A DNA stretch of 41,394 nt from an uncultured Bacteroidales bacterium. Lineage in GTDB: Bacteria; Bacteroidota; Bacteroidia; Bacteroidales; Muribaculaceae. Position numbers and translations under genes: made by a program. The first letter of the stretch is position 1, and each line of letters starts with the position of its first letter. The stretch spans positions 1 to 41,394 of the forward strand of contig CANPDU010000030.1 of the NCBI GenBank assembly GCA_947573135.1. The letters run 5' to 3'. Below, in pieces: positions 31,316 to 39,885 of this stretch. Below the pieces are notes generated by a model, which saw only the letters and a list, made by a program, of their open reading frames with translations, had not been told where the DNA came from and searched no databases.

Positions 31316-32076
31316 AATTTATAGGCATAATACCGGCCCGCTATGCGTCGAGCCGTTTCCCCGGAAAACCGCTCGCCATGATCGGCGACCGCACGATGAT
31401 CGAACGTGTCTACCGTCAGGCCTCGAAAGAACTTGACGAAGTTGTCGTGGCCACTGACGACCGGCGCATTTTCGACGCAGTCACCGCCTTCGGCGGCAAG
31501 GTCGTGATGACTTCCGAAAGCCACCGCAGCGGCACTGACCGCTGCCGCGAGGCGTATGCCAACGTCGGATCAGGCGCCGACGTGGTGATCAACATTCAGG
31601 GCGACGAACCTTTCATCGCGCCCGAGCAAATCGCAGCGCTCAAAGCGTGCTTCAGCGACGAGTCAGTCGAAATCGCCACTCTCGCGCGGCGTTTTGACCC
31701 GTCAAAAGGCTTTGAGGCACTGTTCGATCCAAATCTGGTGAAAGTGATAATGGACGACGACAGCAATGCCGTCTACTTCTCGCGTGCGATCATACCTTAC
31801 GTCCGCAATCACCCCTGGCAGGAGTGGCTCGACAATGCCGTGTTCCACACCCATGTCGGCCTCTATGCTTACCGTGCGGCAACCCTCGACAAGATCACTC
31901 GTCTTCCTCAGTCGTCGCTCGAACTGTCGGAGTCGCTCGAACAGCTCCGCTGGCTTCAGAACGGCTACCGGATACGCGTTGCCATAACCGACCGCCCTAC
32001 CATCGGCATCGACACACCCGATGATCTCAAGGCTGCGATCGAATATCTCAAAACTCTTGACAGCAAAGATGCTTGA
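31312..32076 (+). CDS. kdsB: 3-deoxy-manno-octulosonate cytidylyltransferase
   Basis: KdsB activates Kdo with CTP to CMP-Kdo for lipid A/LPS core synthesis in the cytosol. The motifs IIPARYASSRFPGKPLAMIG (nucleotide binding), VVVATDDRRI, ESHRSGTDRC, INIQGDEPFI, YFSRAIIPYVR, HVGLYAYRA and GIDTPDDL are all present. The length is 254 aa. The gene lies in the middle of the overlapped operon, overlapping nfeD by 4 nt and the M16 gene by 8 nt. Confidence 0.96.
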   Translation: MKFIGIIPARYASSRFPGKPLAMIGDRTMIERVYRQASKELDEVVVATDDRRIFDAVTAFGGKVVMTSESHRSGTDRCREAYANVGSGADVVINIQGDEPFIAPEQIAALKACFSDESVEIATLARRFDPSKGFEALFDPNLVKVIMDDDSNAVYFSRAIIPYVRNHPWQEWLDNAVFHTHVGLYAYRAATLDKITRLPQSSLELSESLEQLRWLQNGYRIRVAITDRPTIGIDTPDDLKAAIEYLKTLDSKDA

Positions 32077-33364
32077 CCGAACCCAAGCACCGGAAATAAG
32101 GCCGTTCGGCCGTTTGTCCATACCCGAAGAGCAGACTCAGACTCTGTCAAACGGTCTGACGCTCCATACTCTGTTCGGCGGCGATCAGGACGTAGCCCGG
32201 CTCGACATAATCGCCGACGGCGGCACATCGGACTGCGAAAACCCGTGCGTGGCGTCATTCGCGGCCGAACTTATGCGTGAAGGCAACCGCAACAGCGACA
32301 GTGAGACCATAGCCGACCGCATCGACTACAACGGTGCATGGCTCAACTCTTCGGCATCAAGCCACAACACCGTGTTACAGCTGTCATCACTGTCGTCAAA
32401 ACTTCTTCCGCTCGCGCCGACGATGATCGACTGCCTCGTATGCCCGACATTCCCGGCTGAAGCTTTCGAAATCATACGCGGCAAAGGCGTCGCAAGACAA
32501 AAACTCAATATGAGCCGCGTCAGCTTTCTGTCTGCGGCCGACAACCGCCGCATGACAGCCGGCGACGACCATCCCGAAAGCCAGGTTCCGACCCCTGATG
32601 ATATTGCATCAATTAATATCGACCGGATCAAGGCTTTTCATGACCGAATACTCGATGCCCGTCATATCCACGCTTACCTGTGCGGACGCGTATCTGACTC
32701 CGATGTCAGGCGCCTCAGTGATATGCTTGCGCAGATCCCTTCTCATCAATCTCCGTCGCCGGTACTCATCAAACCTTATGCACCGACGGCACCGGGTCTG
32801 TCGCTGATCGACAGACCGGGCTCGCTCCAGTGTGCCGTAACAATGTCGATACCGGCCATACCTCGCTCTCATCCCGACTATAACACCCTGCGTATGACTG
32901 TCACCGCACTCGGAGGCTATTTCGGCAGCCGCCTGATGATGAATATCCGTGAGGATAAAGGCTATACCTACAGCATATCTTCAGCCCTGCTCGGCGCACG
33001 CGAAGGCGGCTACATCACGATCTCGGCACAATGCGACAACCGCTACACCAAAGAGCTCATCGACGAAACCAGGGCCGAACTACGCCATATGGCCGACAGG
33101 CCGCTCACAGCTGACGAACTCACACGTCTTAAATTCAACGTAGCCTCTGATCTCGCCTCTACTCTCGACACTCCGATGACTATGATGGACTACTATGAGC
33201 TGCGCCACACTGTCGGCATCCCCGACGACTATTTCTACGCGCGTCAGCAGGCGCTGTCGGCGCTGACTCCTGAAAAAGTGTGCGAGACGGCGCGTCGTTA
33301 TCTTGATCCGGACGCACTCCGCATTTCTGTCGCCGGCGACCTTGAAAAGAGCGGCCTACGATGA
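32069..33364 (+). CDS. M16 (insulinase-family) protein lacking the zinc site
   Basis: I chose ATG 32069 (MLDRTQAPEIRPFG), which overlaps kdsB by 8 nt, rather than 32021 deep inside kdsB. The M16 fold is clear: IIADGGTSDCENPCVASFAAELMREG, IDYNGAWLNSSAS and GGYFGSRLMMNIREDKGYTYSISSALLG (the Arg/Tyr substrate pair). However, the zinc motif H-x-x-E-H is replaced by SFAAELM, with no nearby HxxEH. It should be a non-catalytic M16 subunit. An active partner is not encoded in the window. Confidence 0.85.
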   Translation: MLDRTQAPEIRPFGRLSIPEEQTQTLSNGLTLHTLFGGDQDVARLDIIADGGTSDCENPCVASFAAELMREGNRNSDSETIADRIDYNGAWLNSSASSHNTVLQLSSLSSKLLPLAPTMIDCLVCPTFPAEAFEIIRGKGVARQKLNMSRVSFLSAADNRRMTAGDDHPESQVPTPDDIASINIDRIKAFHDRILDARHIHAYLCGRVSDSDVRRLSDMLAQIPSHQSPSPVLIKPYAPTAPGLSLIDRPGSLQCAVTMSIPAIPRSHPDYNTLRMTVTALGGYFGSRLMMNIREDKGYTYSISSALLGAREGGYITISAQCDNRYTKELIDETRAELRHMADRPLTADELTRLKFNVASDLASTLDTPMTMMDYYELRHTVGIPDDYFYARQQALSALTPEKVCETARRYLDPDALRISVAGDLEKSGLR

Positions 33365-34674
33365 CAGTCTCTCTGCGACGGCAAATAGCAGGCATCGCCT
33401 TTCCGGCCATTGTATCCAACATAGCTACTCCGCTGCTGGCGATGATCGATGTAGCCATTGTCGGACACTTCGGATCTGCCGCCTATATCGGTGCGATAGC
33501 CATCGGCTCAAGTATGTTCAACATGCTCTACTGGCTTTTCGGTTTTCTACGCATGGGCTCGAGCGGTGTAACTGCCCAGGCTTACGGCGCCGGTGACAAC
33601 GACGCTGCCGCCGCCCACCTTTACCGCGCTTTGATTGTAGGCTTCACGGTCGGAGTGTTGATATTATGCGTGTCAGTTCCTGTCGCAGACATAATGCTGC
33701 GCTTCATGGACGCCGATGCAGCTACAGCCCCACTTGCCCGAGGATATTTTCTTATCGCTGTCACAGGCGCGCCGGCAACGCTCGGATCATTTGCCCTCTC
33801 GGGATGGTTTCTCGGCATGCAGAACTCACGCACGCCAATGTATATGGCTCTGATAACCAATGTCGTCAACATCGCCGCGAGTCTGCTACTCGTATTTGTG
33901 TTCGGCATGGGGCTCGAAGGCGTTGCCGCCGGGTCAGCTGTAGCGCAATGGACGGGTTTCATCTTCGGACTGCTGACTGCATTCCGCCGCTACCGGCCGG
34001 CACGTCAGAAAATCTCCGTGATTTTCGACATCGCTTCCCTGAAACGCTTTTTCTCGATCAACGCCGATATTTTTCTGCGCACACTCTGCCTCGTCGCTGT
34101 TACTGTCTGGTTCACCCGAGCCGGATCGACGCAGGGTGTTGACATACTGGCAGCAAACGTTCTCCTGCTCCAGCTGTTTATGTTTTTCTCCTATTTTATG
34201 GACGGTTTTGCTTTTGCCGGTGAAGCCCTTGCCGGCAAGTTTGAGGGAAGCGGCGACCGCCCGGCGCTGGCAACTCTCATAGTCAGCCTGACGCGCATCG
34301 CCGCCGTACTCGCCGTAGTGTTCAGCCTTGTCTATCTGTCGGCAGGGGATCTGATATTAGGGCTTCTGACCGACGACCGCCATGTGCTCGAAGTCTGCGA
34401 CAGCTATCGCCGGTGGGCGGTTGTCGTACCGCTTGCCGGGACAATGGCGTTCGTCTGGGACGGCATACTTATCGGACTCACTCTCACACGCATAATGCTC
34501 GCGTCAATGCTGCTGTCGTGCGCCGCATTCTTTCTTATATATTTTTTATGCATCGGGAGCATGGGCAATCACGGCCTGTGGCTGGCTTTCGTATGCTATC
34601 TTGCTTTACGGGGACTCTTCGAATTTCTGCTTTACACCCGGCATAGACGCCTACACTACATTAATAAATGTTAA
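33361..34674 (+). CDS. MATE-family efflux transporter
   Basis: The product has 437 aa and twelve predicted helices. MATE features are IAGIAFPAIVSNIATPLLAMIDVAIVGHFG, FGFLRMGSSGVTAQAYGA, FLGMQNSRTPMYMALITNVVNI and FMFFSYFMDGFAFAGEALAG, which point to the DinF-like branch. These antiporters export cationic drugs or metabolites using H+ or Na+ gradients. It is the final gene of the operon, overlapping the M16 gene by 4 nt. No obvious hairpin terminator follows. Confidence 0.93.
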   Translation: MTVSLRRQIAGIAFPAIVSNIATPLLAMIDVAIVGHFGSAAYIGAIAIGSSMFNMLYWLFGFLRMGSSGVTAQAYGAGDNDAAAAHLYRALIVGFTVGVLILCVSVPVADIMLRFMDADAATAPLARGYFLIAVTGAPATLGSFALSGWFLGMQNSRTPMYMALITNVVNIAASLLLVFVFGMGLEGVAAGSAVAQWTGFIFGLLTAFRRYRPARQKISVIFDIASLKRFFSINADIFLRTLCLVAVTVWFTRAGSTQGVDILAANVLLLQLFMFFSYFMDGFAFAGEALAGKFEGSGDRPALATLIVSLTRIAAVLAVVFSLVYLSAGDLILGLLTDDRHVLEVCDSYRRWAVVVPLAGTMAFVWDGILIGLTLTRIMLASMLLSCAAFFLIYFLCIGSMGNHGLWLAFVCYLALRGLFEFLLYTRHRRLHYINKC

Positions 34675-34711
34675 AATATTTTTCTTAATATTTTTGTCAC
34701 ATAATTTTACA

Positions 34712-34719
34712 TATCTTTG
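34712..34719 (+). promoter_or_regulatory. -7 element upstream of GLUG surface protein gene
   Basis: TATCTTTG matches the -7 consensus. The nearest TTTG (34693-34696) is only 15 bp upstream. The AT-rich leader is about 80 nt to ATG 34806. Confidence 0.42.
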
Positions 34720-34805
34720 TTATTATCTTTTTTGGTTCAACATAAGTTCAATCTTAAAATCTTGCCTAAAACTATCAACCATTACTAACAATAAATAATT
34801 TTTTC

Positions 34806-37800
34806 ATGAAAAAACATCTGCTCACCTTAGCTGCTGTCGCTGCTCTTACGCCGGCGTTCAACGCCAATGCGGAAGCGACATTGACCGAAGTCTGGAAATA
34901 CCAGGGACACGAGCTCAATGCTGACTGGGACGGAACTGCTCCCAACTGGAATTCATCCGATGCGATCAAATCCAAATCATGCACACGTTTCGCTACAGGA
35001 CGCGACGGCCGAATGTACACGGTCAACATGAAGACTATGTCTATCGCCGAGATCACAAAAGACGGCATGAAAGATCTCTACAAACTTCCCCCTCTTGAAG
35101 GCGAGGATTATTACGGCACCGCCATTTCGATGGACGAGGCCGGTAATTTCCTCATCGGACACTATTTCACCAAGGGTGAACTGTCGAGCAATGTATGGAC
35201 AATCTATTCACCTCAGGACGGGAAATATCAGCATATCGATCTTGGCTATCCCGACAATATGAAGCCCGAAGAATATGTATCACCTGACGGTTACGGAGGT
35301 GGCACCGGTATCGGACGAATCGACTGTGTCGGCCGTATTGTCGGCGACCTTACGAAGGAAGGTCTGTTCTTTATCGCACCTTTCGGTTTCGGAGGTTCTA
35401 AAGAAAGCGGAGGTAACACAGCCAATAATATCCGCATTATCTATGCCTATGGCGACGGCGACGCCGAGACCGCCGGTCTCGACGGTTCAGAATATCTCTG
35501 CACTTATCTCGGTGTATCAAGTGCACAGAATATTGTCCAACCGTCCATCACAAACATGGACGAGTTCGGCAACACAACCGAAGACCACTACAAGGCTTAT
35601 ATTCTATGTTCTACCACAGGTGGCACATGGGACATCGTTGATTCTTATTATAATGCACCGCAGAAGACTGCTTGTGCCGCCATGCAGAAGACACTTAGAG
35701 CGCTTCCATACCGAGCCGAAAATAACGGCTTCGACTCTTTCGTACTTGGAGGACGCCGCTATTTCGTCCACAGCTATATCAACAGCGACGGCGCGGCGAC
35801 CAACAACAAGCGTCCGATGGACATTGCCGTGTTTAACGAAGCCGGCGCTATCGTAGCTACCTGGCAGAACATCGAATATGCTTCAAACAATGGCTATAAC
35901 TCAATCGTAGCCCAGCCGCTTGAAGACGGCACAGCTTACATCCATCTTTTCACTTCATGCAGCAGCATGACTATCGGCGACCTGCAGGGCTGCGGAGCTG
36001 CCGCCGTTCTGAAATTCACGCCTGAGTCAGCCGAAGATATGGAAGGCTCTGAAAAGAATCCTATCCACGTCGCTACAGCTGAAGAGTTCCTCGCACTCGG
36101 CTCCAAGTGTCTTACCGGCACAAGCTATGTTGTTCTCGACAATAATATCGACTTCGCCGGCAAGCCCTACACTGTCGTATTCAGCGAAGCATCAATCGCC
36201 GGCAAGACCATCCACTTTGACGGTCAGAACCATGTGCTCAGCAACATTAACGTAACAGATGGCAATGCTTCTGTATTCGGTTCTTACATCGGCACTATCA
36301 AGAACCTCGGTGTTGAAAACATCAACGCATCAAAAAACTGGTTCTGTGTCGGCGGTCTCGTAGGTAATACTATGGGCGACACTGAAATCTCCAACTGCTA
36401 TGTTACAGGTAGCGTACTCGGCGCTGCTGCCGGCGGTCTCGTAGGTGCTGCCAATGCAGGCTCTCTCACCATCGTCAACTGCTACTCTCAGGCAGACGTA
36501 ACTGACACCACAGGCAACCACGTTGCAGGTCTTGTCGGACGTACAGATGTCAATGTAAACATCAGCTATGCTTATGCAAGCGGCTCCGTTACAACAACCA
36601 CAGGTTATGCCGCAGGTCTTGTCGTTGCCAAAAACGCTGAAGCTAAAATCACGCTCAACAATGTCATCGCTTGGAACGCCTCTGTTTCCGCTACCGGAGA
36701 AGGTGGTTCGGCGGTTGCTACTGTTAACGGCGGTGTTGCAAATGAAACCAATGTTCTCGTCTTTGACGGCATGAAGATCAATGACGCAGCCGTTGAGAAC
36801 GGAACTGACGCCGCTACTCTCCTGTCTACAGCAACAGCATGGGAAGCTTACGGTGAAAAAGCTGTCAACGGCATGCCCGTTCTCGCATGGCAGGGTGACG
36901 GTCCCGTCGCAGAAATTCAGGACGGCACCGCAGAACATCCCTATCAGATTTCCAATGCAGAAGAACTCGGCAACATCTGGGCACTCATGGTTCAGGGCAA
37001 GCAGACTTACTTCGTCCAGACAGAGGATATTGATTTAACCGATGTAACCGAATGGACAGCGTTCAACGGCTTCAACGGCACTTATGACCGCGCGATCCAC
37101 TATGACGGTCAGGGTCATGTAATCAAGAATTTCCACGTAGAAGGCCGAAATGCGCTCACAAGCCCCAACGGATACTATTCTGCAACTATTTTCGGTGTCC
37201 TTCAGGGTACAGTCAAGAACCTCGGTATTGTTGACGCTGACGTCAAGGCAATCGGTCTCGAAGGCGGTATCATAGGCGGCTTCGTCGGCGGCTCATGGGT
37301 TGAAGGCGTTCCCACAGTTCTCGACAATGTGTTCATCACGGGTAAGAGTAGTGGATCTGCCGATGTCGCTACTATCGGAGGTATGAGCGGAGTGTCTGCA
37401 GCCAATGTCACGATGACTAACTGCTATGCTCAGGTTGAAGTTATCACCGAAAAGGCTGACGCAGTTGTCGCAGGTCTCGCCGCAAACATCGGTGACAACA
37501 CTCTCACTATGACAAACTGCTACGTTTCGGCAAAAGTAACAGGCGCTACTGACTACAATCTCATCGCCAACGGTAAAAACGTCGTAGCTGAAAATGTTTA
37601 TGCATTTGGTGAAGGCAAAGTTCCCGAAGGAGTCAGCCTGGTTGCACCCGGCGACCGCACAGCTATCGCAGCTATCAAGACCTGGGAAGCATTCAACAAG
37701 GGACTCGACCGCAACGGTCTGCCGGCCCTCAACTGGGAAGACGGTTCATCTGCTATCTATGACGTCGAAATTGAAGATACTGATGCTCCTGCAGTTTACT

Positions 37801-37892
37801 ATAATCTCCAGGGCGTACAGGTCGCCAATCCCGAAAACGGCATCTATATCGTCCGCCGTGGCAACAAAGTCACTAAAGAGATCATAAGATAA
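34806..37892 (+). CDS. Large secreted GLUG-repeat protein with C-terminal sorting-type tail
   Basis: The 1028-residue protein has a signal peptide (MKKHLLTLAAVAALTPAFNANA). A probable beta-propeller-like region spans about 25-410 (RFATGRDGRMYTVNM, AGNFLIGHYF, SFVLGGRRYFVHSY). GLUG-type repeats follow at about 480-620 and 740-920 (VGGLVGNTMGDTEISNCYVTG, AGGLVGAANAGSLTIVNCYS). The end YYNLQGVQVANPENGIYIVR-RGNKVTKEIIR is the Bacteroidales sorting-type tail. It is probably surface-exposed and adhesin-like; binding partners are unknown. Confidence 0.88.
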   Translation: MKKHLLTLAAVAALTPAFNANAEATLTEVWKYQGHELNADWDGTAPNWNSSDAIKSKSCTRFATGRDGRMYTVNMKTMSIAEITKDGMKDLYKLPPLEGEDYYGTAISMDEAGNFLIGHYFTKGELSSNVWTIYSPQDGKYQHIDLGYPDNMKPEEYVSPDGYGGGTGIGRIDCVGRIVGDLTKEGLFFIAPFGFGGSKESGGNTANNIRIIYAYGDGDAETAGLDGSEYLCTYLGVSSAQNIVQPSITNMDEFGNTTEDHYKAYILCSTTGGTWDIVDSYYNAPQKTACAAMQKTLRALPYRAENNGFDSFVLGGRRYFVHSYINSDGAATNNKRPMDIAVFNEAGAIVATWQNIEYASNNGYNSIVAQPLEDGTAYIHLFTSCSSMTIGDLQGCGAAAVLKFTPESAEDMEGSEKNPIHVATAEEFLALGSKCLTGTSYVVLDNNIDFAGKPYTVVFSEASIAGKTIHFDGQNHVLSNINVTDGNASVFGSYIGTIKNLGVENINASKNWFCVGGLVGNTMGDTEISNCYVTGSVLGAAAGGLVGAANAGSLTIVNCYSQADVTDTTGNHVAGLVGRTDVNVNISYAYASGSVTTTTGYAAGLVVAKNAEAKITLNNVIAWNASVSATGEGGSAVATVNGGVANETNVLVFDGMKINDAAVENGTDAATLLSTATAWEAYGEKAVNGMPVLAWQGDGPVAEIQDGTAEHPYQISNAEELGNIWALMVQGKQTYFVQTEDIDLTDVTEWTAFNGFNGTYDRAIHYDGQGHVIKNFHVEGRNALTSPNGYYSATIFGVLQGTVKNLGIVDADVKAIGLEGGIIGGFVGGSWVEGVPTVLDNVFITGKSSGSADVATIGGMSGVSAANVTMTNCYAQVEVITEKADAVVAGLAANIGDNTLTMTNCYVSAKVTGATDYNLIANGKNVVAENVYAFGEGKVPEGVSLVAPGDRTAIAAIKTWEAFNKGLDRNGLPALNWEDGSSAIYDVEIEDTDAPAVYYNLQGVQVANPENGIYIVRRGNKVTKEIIR

Positions 37893-37909
37893 TCATCGCA
37901 TTTAATACT

Positions 37910-37954
37910 CAACAAAACAGGTCGGGAAACAGAGTTTCCCGACCTGTTTTGTTG
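37910..37954. terminator. Very strong bidirectional terminator
   Basis: A perfect 21 bp stem (37910-37930 with 37934-37954) closes a 3 nt loop AGA. The stem ends carry A-rich and TTTTGTTG tracts. It separates the GLUG gene from the convergent LRR relic. Confidence 0.92.
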
Positions 37955-37980
37955 TAACTATACAAGGTTTCTCGAACAAA

Positions 37981-38539
37981 TCAACGAATGAGTTCCTTAC
38001 TGAGTTTCGAACCACGGCGGACTATATAAATACCTGCATCAGGATTTTTAACTTCTTCGCCGCGTAAGTTATAGTAGACCGGTTCTTTGCTCTGATCATC
38101 AGCTTCTATATCCTTAATTGCACTCGTTACATCAAGTTCCTTGTAATTCAACAGAGTCTTCCATTCTGCAGCTGCTGCATAATCTTCGATAGTACCAGAT
38201 GGAACATATACGACAACATCCTCAGAAAGACTATTGAACGCATTGTAACCTGCTGTAGGAGGGACAGTGGGATATGAGTAAATCGCCTTTAGACCTGTAT
38301 TATATTGGATAGCAAAGTTACCTATTGAAGTCACGGTTGCCGGAATTGTAAATTCTGTAAGCGACGTGCATTTTGAGAATGAAGCCTTGCCGATAGTTGT
38401 AAGGGCGTTACCAAATGTCAGTTTTTTAAGTGAACCGCAACCGTAGAATGCATGCTCATTGATAGTAGTTGTTAAATTCCAGCGTTTCAAATGCACACTC
38501 TCTGAACGCAAGTTTTTTTATTTCTGTTACACGATTAAA
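37981..38539 (-). pseudogene. 5'-truncated, frameshifted BspA-type leucine-rich-repeat surface protein
   Basis: The open frame from 38511 carries two LRR_5 repeats (INEHAFYGCGSLKKLTFG, IGKASFSKCTSLTEFTIPATVTSIG), then a domain YVPSGTIEDYAAAAEWKTLL. It ends with the sorting-type tail VYYNLRGEEVKNPDAGIYIV. No signal peptide exists. A third LRR (FNRVTEIKKLAFRECAFETLEF) is readable upstream in another frame to 38539, so a one-base indel lies near 38470-38480. Everything further 5' is missing and a hairpin of the neighbouring gene follows. It is a relic of a larger surface protein. Confidence 0.78.
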
Positions 38540-38565
38540 ACTTATATAACAGCCTTACATACCAA

Positions 38566-38601
38566 CGAGCGAGGCCTCCACAAATATGGAAGCCTCGCTC
38601 G
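38566..38601. terminator. Hairpin after the TapB-like gene
   Basis: CGAGCGAGGC pairs with GCCTCGCTCG (10 bp), extended by TCC/GGA towards a short loop. It lies 22 nt downstream of the minus-strand stop at 38624. The following T tract is weak, so efficiency is uncertain. Confidence 0.65.
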
Positions 38602-38623
38602 CTATAATGAAACAGCCCGGCGG

Positions 38624-39382
38624 TTATTCTGCTTTAGGTTCTTTGATCACAAACAAATTCTGCTCGGCTAAGATATTGCCTTTTTTATCTGTGTCGATGC
38701 TGCGTACAAGACCGATGCCTTTTGCATACCATTCGGTGACATTACGTTTTTCATTACCTCCGGGAGAGCTCGTGCGCTGTACATATGAAATCTTCACACA
38801 GTCAAATGTTCCGGCTTCTGTTGTTACGCTTTCGGTGCCGAGGTTTTTGCCTTCCCAGAAATTCATAGACATAGTCAACTGACCGGCGTTAAGACGGATA
38901 GTCGAATTGGGTATTTTTGAGTCAACGGCAGCCTTGGGATCGATAGGATATTCGATCTGTCCTTTGGCCGACATCACCTTCTCGAGATCGGCAAGTTCCA
39001 TTTCGCTCATATGCTGACCGTTGGCAAGCGCAGCTTCTTTGATAATCGCGATAAGCGTGTTTTTTAGATCGTCAGAGGTCATGGCGATAACATCAGTAAT
39101 GTCGGTCTGAGGGTTATATGTGAACGATCTGTAAGATTTAATTTCGGCCAATGGATTGTCGCTGTCGGTATGGACATCTTCAAGACGCGCGGAGATCATA
39201 CCGTCGGCAGCAGTCTCGACACTCACGATCGTAGACTGGATTACAGATTCAGAAGCCTCCTTATCTGATTTGTCAATAGTCTTGTAAAGCATTACTTTAC
39301 CCTGCTCTGTGCAAAAATACTGAGCTGACGCCATCACGCTGCAAGTCATAAGCATGAATGCGGCAAACAATGTTTTCTTCAT
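38624..39382 (-). CDS. Secreted TapB-like (DUF3108-related) protein
   Basis: The signal peptide is MKKTLFAAFMLMTCSVMASAQ. The mature part starts YFCTEQGKVMLYKTIDKSDKEA, has paired strands (STIVSVETAADGMISARLEDV), and contains NLGTESVTTEAGTFDCVKISY, then WYAKGIGLVRSIDTDKKGNI. The last two segments are the typical core of the TapB-like/DUF3108 family: periplasmic proteins of about 250 aa common in Bacteroidetes with no known activity. It is monocistronic. A 348 bp inverted-repeat element begins 27 nt upstream of its start. Confidence 0.8.
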   Translation of the reverse strand: MKKTLFAAFMLMTCSVMASAQYFCTEQGKVMLYKTIDKSDKEASESVIQSTIVSVETAADGMISARLEDVHTDSDNPLAEIKSYRSFTYNPQTDITDVIAMTSDDLKNTLIAIIKEAALANGQHMSEMELADLEKVMSAKGQIEYPIDPKAAVDSKIPNSTIRLNAGQLTMSMNFWEGKNLGTESVTTEAGTFDCVKISYVQRTSSPGGNEKRNVTEWYAKGIGLVRSIDTDKKGNILAEQNLFVIKEPKAE

Positions 39383-39408
39383 ATCCGATATAATTTATTG
39401 TTTAATAT

Positions 39409-39756
39409 AGAGCTTGTTTAAAAATAAATGTTATTGGCAGGGCGATCAGACGCCGTGCAGGTTTTTGGATGCGATGAGGGAGTTATGGGGTTCCATAACG
39501 ACCGAAGAGCAGACGGAAATATGCCGGCGACCGGCCGTGGACTGCTATTATTTTTATAATCCTTATATCTTTTCATTTCTTTTAAAATCTTTACGGAAGA
39601 GATTGATTAATTTAAAATTACCTTTGCTTTGCATATCTTGGGCGCTTTTTGCCCTGCTCCTCAGTCGCGTACATCAAGTACGCTCCTTCGTCTCTCGTCA
39701 AAAATCTCCTCAAGCTATGCAACCCTGCAGGCAACATTTATTATTAAACAAGCTCT
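39409..39756. mobile_element. MITE-like 348-bp element with 24-bp terminal inverted repeats
   Basis: The ends 39409-39432 and 39733-39756 are inverted copies with one mismatch in 24; both begin AGAGCTTGTTTAA inward. The interior has no credible gene: an open frame from 39414 (residues DAMRELWGSITTEEQ...) has no start context or known domain. A compact GC-richer segment at about 39640-39715 reads like interspersed repeat DNA. No clear target-site duplication is seen. A further 16-bp copy of the end lies at 41325. It is a non-autonomous element or dispersed repeat. Confidence 0.66.
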
Positions 39757-39836
39757 TAATCTCATTGGTGTTATTGTGATCGTCTTATTGACGATACGCA
39801 AAGTTACATATTTTCTCAATAAAATTCTGATTTTTC

Positions 39837-39868
39837 TTGTTGAGTTTGGCCAAAGTTTCTTACTTTTG
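39837..39868 (+). promoter_or_regulatory. Promoter of the sialate O-acetylesterase gene
   Basis: TTG at 39837-39839, 21 bp, TACTTTTG at 39861-39868. ATG 39886 leaves a leader of about 10 nt. Confidence 0.62.
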
Positions 39869-39885
39869 TAAAAAATCCTTATTAT

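Noticed and set aside
39414-39779. 121-codon open frame inside the 348-bp element
   Set aside because: It begins within the terminal inverted repeat and runs past the other end. Its translation has no recognisable domain, so it is treated as non-coding repeat DNA.
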